A stretch of DNA of 64,000 nt from Thermococcaceae archaeon. Its GTDB lineage: Archaea; Methanobacteriota_B; Thermococci; Thermococcales; Thermococcaceae. The DNA lies in assembly GCA_030156945.1 (NCBI GenBank), contig JASGLT010000005.1:1-64000 (forward strand), in the 5' to 3' direction. Below the pieces are notes generated by a model. The model was not told the origin of the DNA. It made no database searches and saw only the letters and a list, made by a program, of their open reading frames with translations. The translations under genes were made by a program, and so were the position numbers. Below are positions 34,948 through 43,150 of this stretch, piece after piece; position 1 is the stretch's first letter; every line of letters begins with the position of its first letter.

Positions 34948-35268
34948 TCAGCCGAAGAGGGCACCGAGACCGGCGAGGGCTTCCTCCTCGCTGGCCCCCT
35001 CCTCTTCTTCCTCTTCCTCCTGAGCAGCGGCCTCAGCGGCACCGCCCTCGGCAGCCGGAGCGGTGGCAACTGCCACCGGAGCGGCGACCGGCATGGCCGC
35101 CTTCTCGATGACCTCGTCGATGTTGACGCCCTCGAGAGCTGCCACGAGGGCCTTTATCCTGGCCTCGTCCGGGGTAACACCAGCGGCCTCAAGGACTGCC
35201 TTGAGGTTCTCCTCAGTTATCTCCTTACCAGCGGCGTGGAGCAGCAGAGCGGCATACACGTACTCCAT
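34948..35268 (-). CDS. rpl12: 50S ribosomal protein P1 (L12)
   Basis: About 106 residues from ATG 35268 ([10 protein letters not shown]), with GGAGGTG upstream. An N-terminal helical dimerisation domain, an Ala-rich hinge and the acidic C-terminal tail [22 protein letters not shown]-type end, identical in style to L10. It forms the stalk that recruits translation factors. Last gene of the L1-L10-L12 operon. Confidence 0.96.
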   Translation of the reverse strand: MEYVYAALLLHAAGKEITEENLKAVLEAAGVTPDEARIKALVAALEGVNIDEVIEKAAMPVAAPVAVATAPAAEGGAAEAAAQEEEEEEEGASEEEALAGLGALFG

Positions 35269-35337
35269 TTTTCGCACCTCCAATCATCTTCATCCTTTTT
35301 CTTTTACCACATGTTGAGGGATACATGGGAAAGGAAA

Positions 35338-36360
35338 TCAGCCGAAGAGCGCGCCCAGTCCAGCGAGCGCGTCCTCCTCAGAGGCTTCCTCCTCTTCCTC
35401 TTCTTCCTCCGCCTCCTCAACCTTTTCCTCGGTCGGCTGAGGAGCGGCGGCAACTGCCATTTGCGCCTGGGCGTTTAAAAGTTCTTTGGTCTTTTCATCG
35501 AGCAGATCCCCAGGCAGGTTCTGTGCTATGAGGAGGACGGCACGGATAGCCCTGCCAAATATGTCCTCCACAGTGTCCTTGGTGATGTAGCCGGCCTCGA
35601 CTGCGACATTCTTCGCTCCGAGGTAGGCCTTCTGGATGATGGCCTCGATCGTCTGCTTGGTCGGGTAGGCTATGTTGACTGACAGGTTGAACGCGTGCAT
35701 GTAGGCCTGCTGGAGCATGTTGATGTACTCGCTCTCGTCGATTGCCAGGACCTCTGGGGTATAGACGATGCCGTCTTCGTAAGCAGCGAGCAGGTTGAGA
35801 CCGACCTCGAGCGGCTCAATACCGAGAGCGTTGAGGATCCTCGCGAGTTGCTCAGTTATTACCTCACCTGCCTTAAGGACGGTGTAGTCCTTCTGGATGC
35901 TGACCTTACCCTTCTCAATCCTCGCCGGAATGCCAAGGGACTGCATCTCACCCACGAGCGGGCCCGGGGCGAGTGATGTAGGCCCTGCAGGAATTACAAC
36001 GTCCTTCGGAACGACCGCTCCCGGCTTTGGCGGAGCAGGGGTCTTGCTCTCCTCAAGGAGCTTGTAGAGCTTGAACGGGTTCATTTCTGTGGCAAGTATT
36101 GCAGCGCCACCCTGGATGTGGTCAACGAGCTTCTCAAGCTCCGGCTGTCCAAGCTCCTGAGCGGCCTTCTTTATGGCGAGCTCGATGAGGGTGTTCCTGC
36201 TCACCCTGAGAAGGGCCTTGCCACGGAGTTTCTCACGCATCTTGCTGAGGGGGTAGGCTGGGACTCCGGCCACATCAACGAGCGCTATCACTGGGTGGCT
36301 CTTGATGATGTTGGCAAGCTCCTCAACTTCCTTCTTCTTCCACTCTGCTACGTGGGCCAT
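35338..36360 (-). CDS. rpl10: 50S ribosomal protein L10 (uL10, P0)
   Basis: About 340 residues from ATG 36360 ([10 protein letters not shown]), preceded by GGTGAGGAGG. An rRNA-binding N-domain, the archaeal insertion domain, three stalk helices for L12 dimers and the acidic C-terminal tail that ends like L12. Its start is 5 bases after the L1 stop, so translation is coupled. Confidence 0.97.
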   Translation of the reverse strand: MAHVAEWKKKEVEELANIIKSHPVIALVDVAGVPAYPLSKMREKLRGKALLRVSRNTLIELAIKKAAQELGQPELEKLVDHIQGGAAILATEMNPFKLYKLLEESKTPAPPKPGAVVPKDVVIPAGPTSLAPGPLVGEMQSLGIPARIEKGKVSIQKDYTVLKAGEVITEQLARILNALGIEPLEVGLNLLAAYEDGIVYTPEVLAIDESEYINMLQQAYMHAFNLSVNIAYPTKQTIEAIIQKAYLGAKNVAVEAGYITKDTVEDIFGRAIRAVLLIAQNLPGDLLDEKTKELLNAQAQMAVAAAPQPTEEKVEEAEEEEEEEEASEEDALAGLGALFG

Positions 36361-36365
36361 CCTCC

Positions 36366-37016
36366 TCACCTCTCCACCTTAACGGCCGGGCCCATGGTAG
36401 TCTTGATGTACACTGACTTCACCTGGTTTTCACCGCGCTCAAGCTTGTTGATGATGGCGTTGAGTACTGCCTCTGCGTTCTCGGCGAGCTTCTCATCCTC
36501 CATGTCCTCAGTCCCGATGGGGGCGTGCACAACCGGGTTGTTCTTGAGCTGAACCCTGACGGTTCTCTTGAGTTTCTCAACGATGGGCTCGAGGTTGGTC
36601 ATTGTCGGCGGGACGACCTGGGGCATCTTGTTCCTCGGACCGAGGTACCTACCGAGGTACCTACCGATCTTCGGCATCAGTGGTGCAGCCGCTATGAAGA
36701 AGTCGTACTTCTTTGCTATTTTCCTAGCCTGTCTGGGGCTCTTTGCTAGCTCCTCCAACTCTTCACCACTAATCACATCAAGCCCGAGCTTTTTAGCCGC
36801 CTCGGCCACGGCACCATCAGCGATGACCGCGATTTTTGGCTCCTTCCCACGACCGTGGGGCAGCACAACCTCAAGCTTAAACCTGTTCTCCGGCTTGCGG
36901 AGGTCGATATCCTTGAGGTTGACTGCCATCTCGACGGTCTGTGTGAAGTTACGCGGCTTAGCCCGGGCCTTCGCCTCCTTCACCGCTTCCACGAGTTTCT
37001 GCCTGTCGAAGGCCAC
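36366..37016 (-). CDS. rpl1: 50S ribosomal protein L1 (uL1)
   Basis: 216 residues from a GTG start after GGAGGG. Two-domain L1 fold, with KNMPQVVPP-type segment ([10 protein letters not shown]) in domain II. It forms the L1 stalk by the E site and is a known translational repressor in methanogens. A TATA-like AAGTTTAAAAATACC about 80 bases upstream (near 37095) suggests this operon has its own promoter despite L11 being close. Confidence 0.97.
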   Translation of the reverse strand: MAFDRQKLVEAVKEAKARAKPRNFTQTVEMAVNLKDIDLRKPENRFKLEVVLPHGRGKEPKIAVIADGAVAEAAKKLGLDVISGEELEELAKSPRQARKIAKKYDFFIAAAPLMPKIGRYLGRYLGPRNKMPQVVPPTMTNLEPIVEKLKRTVRVQLKNNPVVHAPIGTEDMEDEKLAENAEAVLNAIINKLERGENQVKSVYIKTTMGPAVKVER

Positions 37017-37131
37017 TTTACAGCCCTCCTTCTTTTTTTCTCAACTGATTCCAGCAACCGAAACGAGAATCAAAGATGGCTAACGGGAGGTATTTTTAAA
37101 CTTTTCCCTGAAATTTGGGAAGAAGGGGGCC

Positions 37132-37629
37132 TCATGAGCCCTCCTCAGCCTTTGCAAAAAGCTCGTCGTAAGCCCCTTCATCAATCTCCCTCTGGACTTC
37201 CCTGGGATCCTTGCCTTCAACGGTAACCCCCATGCTGAGTGCCGTGCCAATGACCTCCTTGGCTGCAGCCTTGAGGTCGGCGGCGAGCATCTGCTCCTTC
37301 TTGGCCTTGGCGATCCTTATCACCGCGTCCATGCTCAGGTCTCCAACGGGGCTGTGACCCGGCTCGCTGGACCCCTTAGGAATCCCAAGCTCCTTCTTAA
37401 TAAGCTGGCTTACCGGCGGTATGCCGACCTCTATGCGGAAGGTCTTCTTTTTGGGATCCTCGACGATAATCTTAACGGGGACCTGCATCCCCTCAAATTC
37501 CTTCGTCGCCTTGTTTATCTCATCAACAACCTGCTTAACGTTAAGACCCAGTGGACCGATTGCAGGACCGAGTGGGGGTCCCGGGGAAGCTTTCCCACCT
37601 TCGACGAGAACTTCAACAACCTGTGCCAT
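37132..37629 (-). CDS. rpl11: 50S ribosomal protein L11 (uL11)
   Basis: 165 residues with the proline-rich N-domain ([18 protein letters not shown]) and the C-terminal rRNA-binding domain ending [14 protein letters not shown]. Contacts the GTPase centre of 23S rRNA. Follows Spt5 by about 30 bases, in the usual archaeal order SecE-Spt5-L11. Confidence 0.97.
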   Translation of the reverse strand: MAQVVEVLVEGGKASPGPPLGPAIGPLGLNVKQVVDEINKATKEFEGMQVPVKIIVEDPKKKTFRIEVGIPPVSQLIKKELGIPKGSSEPGHSPVGDLSMDAVIRIAKAKKEQMLAADLKAAAKEVIGTALSMGVTVEGKDPREVQREIDEGAYDELFAKAEEGS

Positions 37630-37658
37630 TTCTTCTCACCCCTCGCGCCTTTGACTGT

Positions 37659-38117
37659 TCACTCCTTTTGGCGCTTATTTATAAGTCTAACGTATTCGCC
37701 CCTAACTGTAACGGGTATGGGTACTATGGAGCCTATGAGCTCAACTACTATCTCGTCCTTACCCTCATCAACGCGGACGACTTTGGCCTTCTCGCCCTTG
37801 AAGGGACCGGCGATGAGCTCAACGATATCACCAGGCTCAAACCCGCTTACTGCCGGCTTCTCCTCAAGGAAGTGCTCTACCTCCTCAAATCTAACCTCAC
37901 CAGGCAGTGTGCCCTTCGCATGCCGTATTCCCCTTATGGCTTCGTCAACTGCACTCTTGCTCGGTGCTTCTACGAATATGTACCCTTTAACCTTCGAAGG
38001 AGCGAGTATGGCTTTTATCGGAAGCCCATACGTCTGAACCTTGCTGTATACGAGCTTTGCAGTGGTTTCCTCCTGTCCCACCGTGACCCTCACTGTGAAT
38101 ATCTTGCCCTCACTCAT
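37659..38117 (-). CDS. spt5: Transcription elongation factor Spt5
   Basis: About 152 residues: an NGN domain and one KOW domain ([19 protein letters not shown]). Archaeal Spt5 binds the RNA polymerase clamp with Spt4 and closes it over DNA. ATG 38117 follows GGTGATGAAA; upstream ATG 38123 is possible. Second gene of the SecE-Spt5-L11 cluster. Confidence 0.96.
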   Translation of the reverse strand: MSEGKIFTVRVTVGQEETTAKLVYSKVQTYGLPIKAILAPSKVKGYIFVEAPSKSAVDEAIRGIRHAKGTLPGEVRFEEVEHFLEEKPAVSGFEPGDIVELIAGPFKGEKAKVVRVDEGKDEIVVELIGSIVPIPVTVRGEYVRLINKRQKE

Positions 38118-38134
38118 TTTCATCACCGGTGAGT

Positions 38135-38320
38135 TCATGAACCCAAAACAAGCTGCCCTATAAGTCTTATGATGAGGCCTATCGTGCCTATCAGCAGCAT
38201 GCCTATTCCCGTGATCTTCGCCGCCATCTTGAACTCCTTCATTCCAGGCTTCTTAGTAACCATGAGCACTCTTCTGGACTCCGCAAAGAACCCCTTAACC
38301 CTCTCCATGGTGATGGCCAC
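38135..38320 (-). CDS. secE: Protein translocase subunit SecE (Sss1)
   Basis: 61 residues with the family pattern: an amphipathic N-terminal helix ([17 protein letters not shown]) and a single C-terminal membrane helix. SecE clamps SecY in the translocon. A GTG at 38320 follows GAGGTGA; ATG 38308 is an alternative start. It lies directly downstream of ftsZ, a common archaeal arrangement. Confidence 0.92.
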   Translation of the reverse strand: MAITMERVKGFFAESRRVLMVTKKPGMKEFKMAAKITGIGMLLIGTIGLIIRLIGQLVLGS

Positions 38321-38369
38321 TTCACGTCACCTCACTGAATTGTTAGATTTTAGAAAACTAAAGGGAGCA

Positions 38370-39491
38370 TTAGAGCTCCTCGAGATCCAGTTTAATAACT
38401 TTTCTCTCCTCTTCCTCACCATAGTAAGTAGGTTCTTCCTCAGCCACGGCATAAGGCGAGCTTACGCCCGTGACTACCAGGAGCACCCTAATCATCTTGC
38501 CGAGCTCCTCATCGAGCTGGATGCCCCAGATGACCTGGGCCTCCGGGTCGAGCTTGCTGGTGACTAGCTCGATTATCTGCTGGGCCTCCTCGAGCTTGAC
38601 GTCGCTTCCGCTGATGCTTATGAGAGCGCCCTTGGCACCGCTGATGTCAACGTCGAGGAGCGGGCTGTTGAGTGCCTGCTGGGCCGCCTCAAGGGCTCTC
38701 TTCTCGCTGTCGCTCTCACCAATACCTATCATTGCAACGCCGCCGTCCTTCATGACAGCCCTGACATCGTTGAAGTCGAGGTTGACGAGACCAGGCTTGG
38801 TGATGAGTTCGGTTATGCCCTTGACTGCCTGGACGAGTATCTCGTCCGCAACCTTGAAGGCCATGTGTATCGGCAGGTTCGGAGCAACTTCCATGAGCTT
38901 GTCGTTCGGGATAACTATGACTGTGTCGCTGTTCTTCCTGAGCCTCTCAAGGCCGTACTCCGCGTTTTTGATGCGCCTGATGCCCTCCACGGTGAAAGGC
39001 AGAGTTACAACAGAGACCGTTAGCGAGCCCATCTTCTTGGCTATTTCAGCAACAACCGGAGCAGCACCAGTACCGGTACCACCACCAAGACAGCAGGTTA
39101 TAAAGACCATGTCCGCGCCTTCGAGGGCATCCCTTATGTCCCTCTCGCTCTCCCTTGCAGCCTCTTCACCGACCTTCGGGTTGTTTCCTGCCCCTAAGCC
39201 GCGGGTAAGCTCCTTGCCTATGAGAATCTTCTTGTGGGCGCGAACCTTCAGAAGATCCTGTGCATCGGTGTTAACGGCTATTATTTTGGCACCCTCAATT
39301 CCAACCTGCATCATCCTGTTTATCGTGTTGCACCCAGCACCGCCGACACCTATGACGTATATCTTGGCCTGTATCTGCTCCAGAATCTTTTTGAGCTCTT
39401 CATCAATGTCGCTCTGGGGCACCTGGGCCTCCGAAACCTTGTTGAGGTCTGCGGAGGTTCTTTCGATGGCATTTTCAATCAGCTTCAGCAT
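38370..39491 (-). CDS. ftsZ: Cell division GTPase FtsZ (FtsZ1 type)
   Basis: 373 residues. The tubulin signature GGGTGTG (~133) sits in the GTPase domain, with GVGGAGCN near residue 49 and NTDAQDL. A ~38-residue N-terminal extension and an acidic/charged C-terminal tail match archaeal FtsZ1. It polymerises into the division ring. A TATA box AATTTATATACTCC lies at about 39548-39561. It leads the FtsZ-SecE-Spt5-L11 run. Confidence 0.97.
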   Translation of the reverse strand: MLKLIENAIERTSADLNKVSEAQVPQSDIDEELKKILEQIQAKIYVIGVGGAGCNTINRMMQVGIEGAKIIAVNTDAQDLLKVRAHKKILIGKELTRGLGAGNNPKVGEEAARESERDIRDALEGADMVFITCCLGGGTGTGAAPVVAEIAKKMGSLTVSVVTLPFTVEGIRRIKNAEYGLERLRKNSDTVIVIPNDKLMEVAPNLPIHMAFKVADEILVQAVKGITELITKPGLVNLDFNDVRAVMKDGGVAMIGIGESDSEKRALEAAQQALNSPLLDVDISGAKGALISISGSDVKLEEAQQIIELVTSKLDPEAQVIWGIQLDEELGKMIRVLLVVTGVSSPYAVAEEEPTYYGEEEERKVIKLDLEEL

Positions 39492-39618
39492 TTTCCCAAC
39501 CTCCGTCCCAAATTACAAACATGCCTGTTTCAGTTTGTTTGGAGGGAGTATATAAATTTAGCTAAAGGGTTACCTCTAAAATCTCCGTCACCATCTTTAA
39601 ATATTTCGATGAGAGGGG

Positions 39619-40437
39619 TCAGTCCCTAATGAACTCCAGACCGAGCTCTTCTGCAAGGGCTCTTACAAGACTCCTCATCTCACTTAAGCTCCCCTTCCAG
39701 TCAATGTAGAGTGCATCGACACTCCCTGACGTCCTCCTAATCGCTTGAATCAGCATTTCCCTGCTTAGGGGGTGAACGTACTTGGGAGCTATGTGGCTGA
39801 ATGCAATTTCCCCCTCCAGGGCTCTTTTAGTCTGTTTGGGAGCATAGTGTCCCCCACCAACACCCACGGCCACTGAGAATTTGGAATTCCTGTAATTTTC
39901 CAAGACGTAGAGTATTGTCTCAGCTATTATCTCCCCGGCCCTTTCATTTCTCCACTCCGTCTCGCTCGAACCTATCTCGATGAAGAAGCTGGGAACATCG
40001 AGCTCGCTCGGTCCGTGGTGTGTTGCCTCATAGCAGACAGTCCATCCAAGGTCGTTGAGCTCGTACATCTTTAAAAGCGCAAGCTTCATTGCCCTCGGTT
40101 CGGCAAGGGCGAGATGTCCATCAACGCCCCCGTACATAGCGTCCTTCCAGTTCCCAGTTACATGAACAGTCAGTGCAGGGAGCTTCTGCTGGCTGGAATG
40201 CCTGGAAGCAAAGGCTATCATCTCAGGCTCAACGTTAATCTGCCTCTCGATTTCCCTGTCGAGATGATCGTAGTATATCATTTCCCGGTTGGTAGTTAAA
40301 ATCAGGAAATCCCTCATTTTGTAGACGGGAATCCCATCGAAGCTCAGATCAACCTCCTTGAACCCAAAATTTTCAATGAGCTTCTCCCTGATGTTCATGG
40401 ATGCCCTATCAACCTCTGTCGTCATTATGATCTTCAT
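39619..40437 (-). CDS. dtdA: D-aminoacyl-tRNA deacylase DTD2
   Basis: 272 residues of the archaeal/plant DTD2 (GEK1) family, with [27 protein letters not shown] and GVGGGHYAP. It removes D-amino acids, and in plants acetaldehyde-modified ones, from tRNA. Zinc-dependent by family. Start ATG at 40437 agrees with a methionine-rich conserved N-terminus. Transcribed in the same direction as ftsZ but 128 bases upstream of it. Confidence 0.93.
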   Translation of the reverse strand: MKIIMTTEVDRASMNIREKLIENFGFKEVDLSFDGIPVYKMRDFLILTTNREMIYYDHLDREIERQINVEPEMIAFASRHSSQQKLPALTVHVTGNWKDAMYGGVDGHLALAEPRAMKLALLKMYELNDLGWTVCYEATHHGPSELDVPSFFIEIGSSETEWRNERAGEIIAETILYVLENYRNSKFSVAVGVGGGHYAPKQTKRALEGEIAFSHIAPKYVHPLSREMLIQAIRRTSGSVDALYIDWKGSLSEMRSLVRALAEELGLEFIRD

Positions 40438-40485
40438 GGAACCACCGAGAGATGTGAGCGGAATAATGCCTTAATATACTTTCCC

Positions 40486-40662
40486 TCAACCACTGGATGA
40501 ACTCATGTTACGGAGGACCTCAAGTATCTCCCTGCTCGTCCGGTTCACATGAAGTTCCACTTTGCTGGCAGTTTGATGGACGAGCTTTATTGTGATGAGA
40601 ACCATGATTAGGGCTAGTGAGACCATAAACAAGTACTCGACGGCTGCTTGGGCTCTCCTCAT
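40486..40662 (-). CDS. Class III signal peptide protein (archaeal pilin-like), 58 residues
   Basis: A small gene of 58 codons. The N-terminus MRRAQAAVEYLFM followed by a 15-residue hydrophobic stretch is a class III (type IV pilin-like) signal peptide with the QxxxEYL motif cut by prepilin/EppA-type peptidases. The short exposed tail is polar. GGAGGTGAG precedes the ATG at good spacing and a minus-strand TATA (GTTATATAGT) is at about 40696-40705, so it is expressed. Likely a minor pilin or membrane-associated small protein. No other pilus gene is nearby. Confidence 0.75.
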   Translation of the reverse strand: MRRAQAAVEYLFMVSLALIMVLITIKLVHQTASKVELHVNRTSREILEVLRNMSSSSG

Positions 40663-40700
40663 GCTCTCACCTCCAGTACAATAATCGAAAAGGGACTATA

Positions 40701-40714
40701 TAACCATTTGGTTA
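40701..40714. promoter_or_regulatory. Palindrome at the class III peptide promoter
   Basis: TAACCATTTGGTTA is a perfect 6-bp inverted repeat around TT. It overlaps the upstream edge (BRE side) of the TATA box of the 40486-40662 gene, a position where a bound protein would block TBP/TFB. Operator role is inferred. Confidence 0.45.
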
Positions 40715-40862
40715 AATTTAAGGGGTTTTTAGGCTTTTTAACCTCCTAACGAGCCGAGCTGGGTCAATCTTAAAGGGGCAAAATCGTCGGAGTCAAGAGC
40801 AGGCCCTCCCCCCATCACCCATCTTTTTAAGGAGGATGTGCCTAAAACACTCCGTGGTGGGC

Positions 40863-41480
40863 ATGAAATTCGTCCTCGATACCAGCATATTCGTGAACCC
40901 TGAAATAAGAGGAAGGTTTGGAAAAAGCCCCTCTGAAGCTATGAGGGAGTTTTTAAGGTATGCTGAGAAGCTTTTCGGAAAAGTTGAGTTTTACATGCCT
41001 CCCGGGATATACCGAGAGGTGATGCACTTCGTCGATGACGAAAGCCTCAGGCCCCATATAGAGCTTTACATAGTCAAAAAACCGCCCAACGTGCACGAAA
41101 TCAAGATTCCAGCTTTCGTTGTTTACGAGCTTATCGACGACATAAGGAGAAGGACAGACAAAGGTCTTCGAGTAGCTGAGTCCGCAGTCAGGGAGAGCGT
41201 CATAGAGACCGACAACGTTGACAAGATCATACAGAAACTTAGGAGGAACTACAGAAAAGCCCTCAGAGAAGGAATAGTCGACAGTAAGGAGGATTTTGAG
41301 CTGATACTGCTCGCAATGGAGCTGGACGCAACAATAGTCTCGGCCGACGTTGGGATACTTACTTGGGCCCAGAAAATGGGGATAAAGTGGGTCGATGCCT
41401 CAACATTCCGTGATGTGCTTGAGGGCCTTGTTGAAAAGCTAACGGGCAGTGATCCCTCTAAAAGGTCCCAAGTGGAATGA
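40863..41480 (+). CDS. HARP: PIN-domain RNase P-like protein ('RNA ligase partner')
   Basis: About 205 residues from ATG 40863, preceded by GGTGGGC. The PIN acidic residues are in VLDTSIFVNPE, DSKEDFELILLAMEL and SADVGILTWAQKMGI. The family, once called RNA ligase partner, is the homologue of Aquifex protein-only RNase P, able to cut tRNA 5' leaders. In archaea that also have RNase P RNA its role is not settled. A tRNA-Thr gene follows 92 bases downstream on the same strand. Confidence 0.88.
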   Translation: MKFVLDTSIFVNPEIRGRFGKSPSEAMREFLRYAEKLFGKVEFYMPPGIYREVMHFVDDESLRPHIELYIVKKPPNVHEIKIPAFVVYELIDDIRRRTDKGLRVAESAVRESVIETDNVDKIIQKLRRNYRKALREGIVDSKEDFELILLAMELDATIVSADVGILTWAQKMGIKWVDASTFRDVLEGLVEKLTGSDPSKRSQVE

Positions 41481-41572
41481 AGTAAGTTCCCAAGCCCCCG
41501 GGCAAGATTCATGAATGCCGGGGACAAGGGGGAGAAAAATTTATAAACGCTGCACTTCATGGTTTCATCGAC

Positions 41573-41649
41573 GCCCCGGTGGCTCAGCCTGGTGGAGCGG
41601 CCGCTTGGTAAGCGGCAGGTCGCGGGTTCAAACCCCGCCCGGGGCTCCA
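41573..41649 (+). tRNA. tRNA-Thr(GGT)
   Basis: 77-nt cloverleaf: acceptor GCCCCGG/CCGGGGC, anticodon stem GCCGC/GCGGC, loop TTGGTAA (anticodon GGT, U33 in place), T-loop CGGGTTCAAACCCCG, encoded CCA. TATA AATTTATAAACGC at about 41538-41550. Confidence 0.96.
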
Positions 41650-41783
41650 TAAATCGATTCTCAAAACTTTAACCCCTCAGACGCAACCCCGGGGAAGATT
41701 GTAGCTATTTCAAAAATGCAAGTTTTGTCGCGCTTCTTCCCCCGTCGACACGACGTACACCCATAACACTTTTATCTACCAAA

Positions 41784-41797
41784 GTGGAAAATTCCAC
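41784..41797. promoter_or_regulatory. Perfect palindrome before the 41.8 kb broken gene
   Basis: GTGGAAAATTCCAC is a perfect 14-bp palindrome between a TATA-like ACTTTTATC (about 41768-41777) and the ATG at 41811. The place and symmetry fit a dimeric-repressor operator near the transcription start. It remains although the gene it would control is broken. Confidence 0.5.
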
Positions 41798-41810
41798 CAG
41801 GTTGATGCTA

Positions 41811-42128
41811 ATGAGCGTGGGGATAAAACCCGGATACATCCTCAAAAGTACGAAATGGAAAGAGCCGTTTCTCGTCAGAATGGTGCAGGCTCAGGGAGAC
41901 ACAATGATGGTAGCCGGCCACTACCTGCTCCGGTGAATCTTCTTCAACGTGACTCAGGTCATCAGCGAGGTACTTCCGAAGGATAGCAGGGAGAAGAAGC
42001 TCCTTGGTGGGTTCCTGGCTGGCAGGGAGCACATAAGGAGGGCCATTGAGAAGGGGGACTACTCGCTGTTCAACGGTGAGGAAGAGCCGGAGAGGCAGGT
42101 TACTATTGACCAATTCGTGCGGAGATAA
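41811..42128 (+). pseudogene. Broken 105-codon gene, family not recognised
   Basis: A single frame from ATG 41811 (after GGTTGATG) to TAA 42126-42128 is coding-like except for TGA at 41934-41936 (codon 42). The peptide before it ends AGHYLLR and continues IFFNVTQVISEVLPKD, then KLLGGFLAGREHIRRAIEKG. Codon use matches the neighbours. A CGA, AGA or TGG codon changed to TGA would explain it. No family is recognised. It lies between tRNA-Thr and tRNA-Pro with other debris, so a mobile-element origin is likely. Confidence 0.55.
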
Positions 42129-42242
42129 CGTTTTTTCAGCTATTTTTATCTCCTTCCTTTGAGTAGTGGGCCGAATGCCTCTTCTGGATCACAACTGTTA
42201 CATGCCTTTCTGGATGTTCCCCATTATGGAGTATGTTCATAA

Positions 42243-42383
42243 ATGTTGTTTGATACTCAACCCAATACATCGATTGACGAGCTGTTCGGGAGGAAAGCCG
42301 AGTATTTGGGCTTCATTAATGCTTTATCAAACCAAGAGCTGGACATAGAGATAGATGAGAAGGTACCTTTCAAAGCTTTATGA
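42243..42383 (+). pseudogene. Remnant of an archaeal AAA ATPase N-terminus
   Basis: A 46-codon open stretch starting MLFDTQPNTSIDELFGRKAE resembles the N-terminus of archaeal (Arch_ATPase type) ATPases, which typically start MLFDxxPKxxRxDLFDREKE. It stops before any Walker A, so it cannot be functional. No ribosome site is seen. Base composition is AT-richer than the flanks. It sits in the same decayed inter-tRNA gap as the broken gene at 41.8 kb. Confidence 0.4.
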
Positions 42384-42578
42384 ATTACGGTTTTGTTGAA
42401 ACTATAGGATAAGGCAAGTATAGAATCCTGATCCCGTAATGTGTAGGGTCTTTAGGAGAATGTGAGTGAGACATGAACAATTTTACCAAAATCAAGACAG
42501 TCAAAGGTTTCTGCTCAACCTTTTTTGAAGCCTTCAGCGAAAAGCTTAATAAGGGCACCTCACCACATACGGCGGGCT

Positions 42579-42656
42579 GGGGCCGTGGGGTAGCTTGGTC
42601 TATCCTGCGGGCTTTGGGAGCCCGTGACCCGGGTTCAAATCCCGGCGGCCCCACCA
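42579..42656 (+). tRNA. tRNA-Pro(TGG)
   Basis: 78-nt cloverleaf: acceptor GGGGCCG/CGGCCCC, anticodon stem CGGGC/GCCCG, loop TTTGGGA (anticodon TGG), T-loop CGGGTTCAAATCCCG, discriminator A, encoded CCA. Upstream TATA-like GCTTAATAAG at about 42544-42553. Confidence 0.96.
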
Positions 42657-42886
42657 GGTTCTTGAGCCTTTTCAACCCAAGTCATTAAGGTTCACGGACT
42701 CTTCCCGGAAGCCATGAACACAATAATACATCAAAGAAGCATTCTGGCTTCAAAAAAGGTTCTTAAAGTTTTCGTAAGCAATATAAAGGCTTGTTGCTGA
42801 GTTACAACACGAAAAGCTTATATATCATTACCAAAACTCGGGGGGTAGAGAGATCGTTCTAAAAAATATTAAGGGGGCAGTTCTCG

Positions 42887-43135
42887 GTGGCGAGGAAAAA
42901 AGAGTTTGATATATTTAGTCACGAATTGGTTCCTGAGCATAGAGTCCTCAGCGAAGAGGAGAAGGAAGCCATCCTGAAGAAGTACAAAATAAAAATCTCC
43001 CAGCTACCCCAGATAAAGGCTTCTGACCCCGCCGTCGTGGCACTTGAGGCAAAGCCCGGAGATGTCATAGAGATCAAAAGAAAAAGCCCAACTGCAGGTT
43101 ACTATTACTACTACCGCCTGGTTGTGGAGGATTGA
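42887..43135 (+). CDS. rpoH: DNA-directed RNA polymerase subunit H
   Basis: 82 residues from a GTG start. The archaeal/eukaryotic RpoH (Rpb5 C-terminal) pattern is clear: [19 protein letters not shown] and [17 protein letters not shown]. Binds downstream DNA in the polymerase jaw. TATA GCTTATATATC at about 42812-42822. First gene of the rpoH-rpoB-rpoA1-rpoA2 operon. Confidence 0.97.
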   Translation: MARKKEFDIFSHELVPEHRVLSEEEKEAILKKYKIKISQLPQIKASDPAVVALEAKPGDVIEIKRKSPTAGYYYYYRLVVED

Positions 43136-43150
43136 TTTTGAGGTGAGAGC

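Noticed and set aside
41249-41650. Minus-strand reading frame with GFEPATCRLPS over tRNA-Thr
   Set aside because: It is the antisense translation of the tRNA, a common annotation artefact; no integrase-like segment precedes it and it overlaps the HARP gene.
41934-41936. TGA as selenocysteine or other recoding in the 41.8 kb gene
   Set aside because: Thermococcus has no known selenocysteine or pyrrolysine system and no hairpin element is visible; a nonsense mutation is simpler.
42385-42675. Minus-strand reading frame with PPGFEPGSRAP over tRNA-Pro
   Set aside because: Again the tRNA antisense peptide; the GFEP stretch lies near the start of the frame, so there is no room for an integrase N-terminus.
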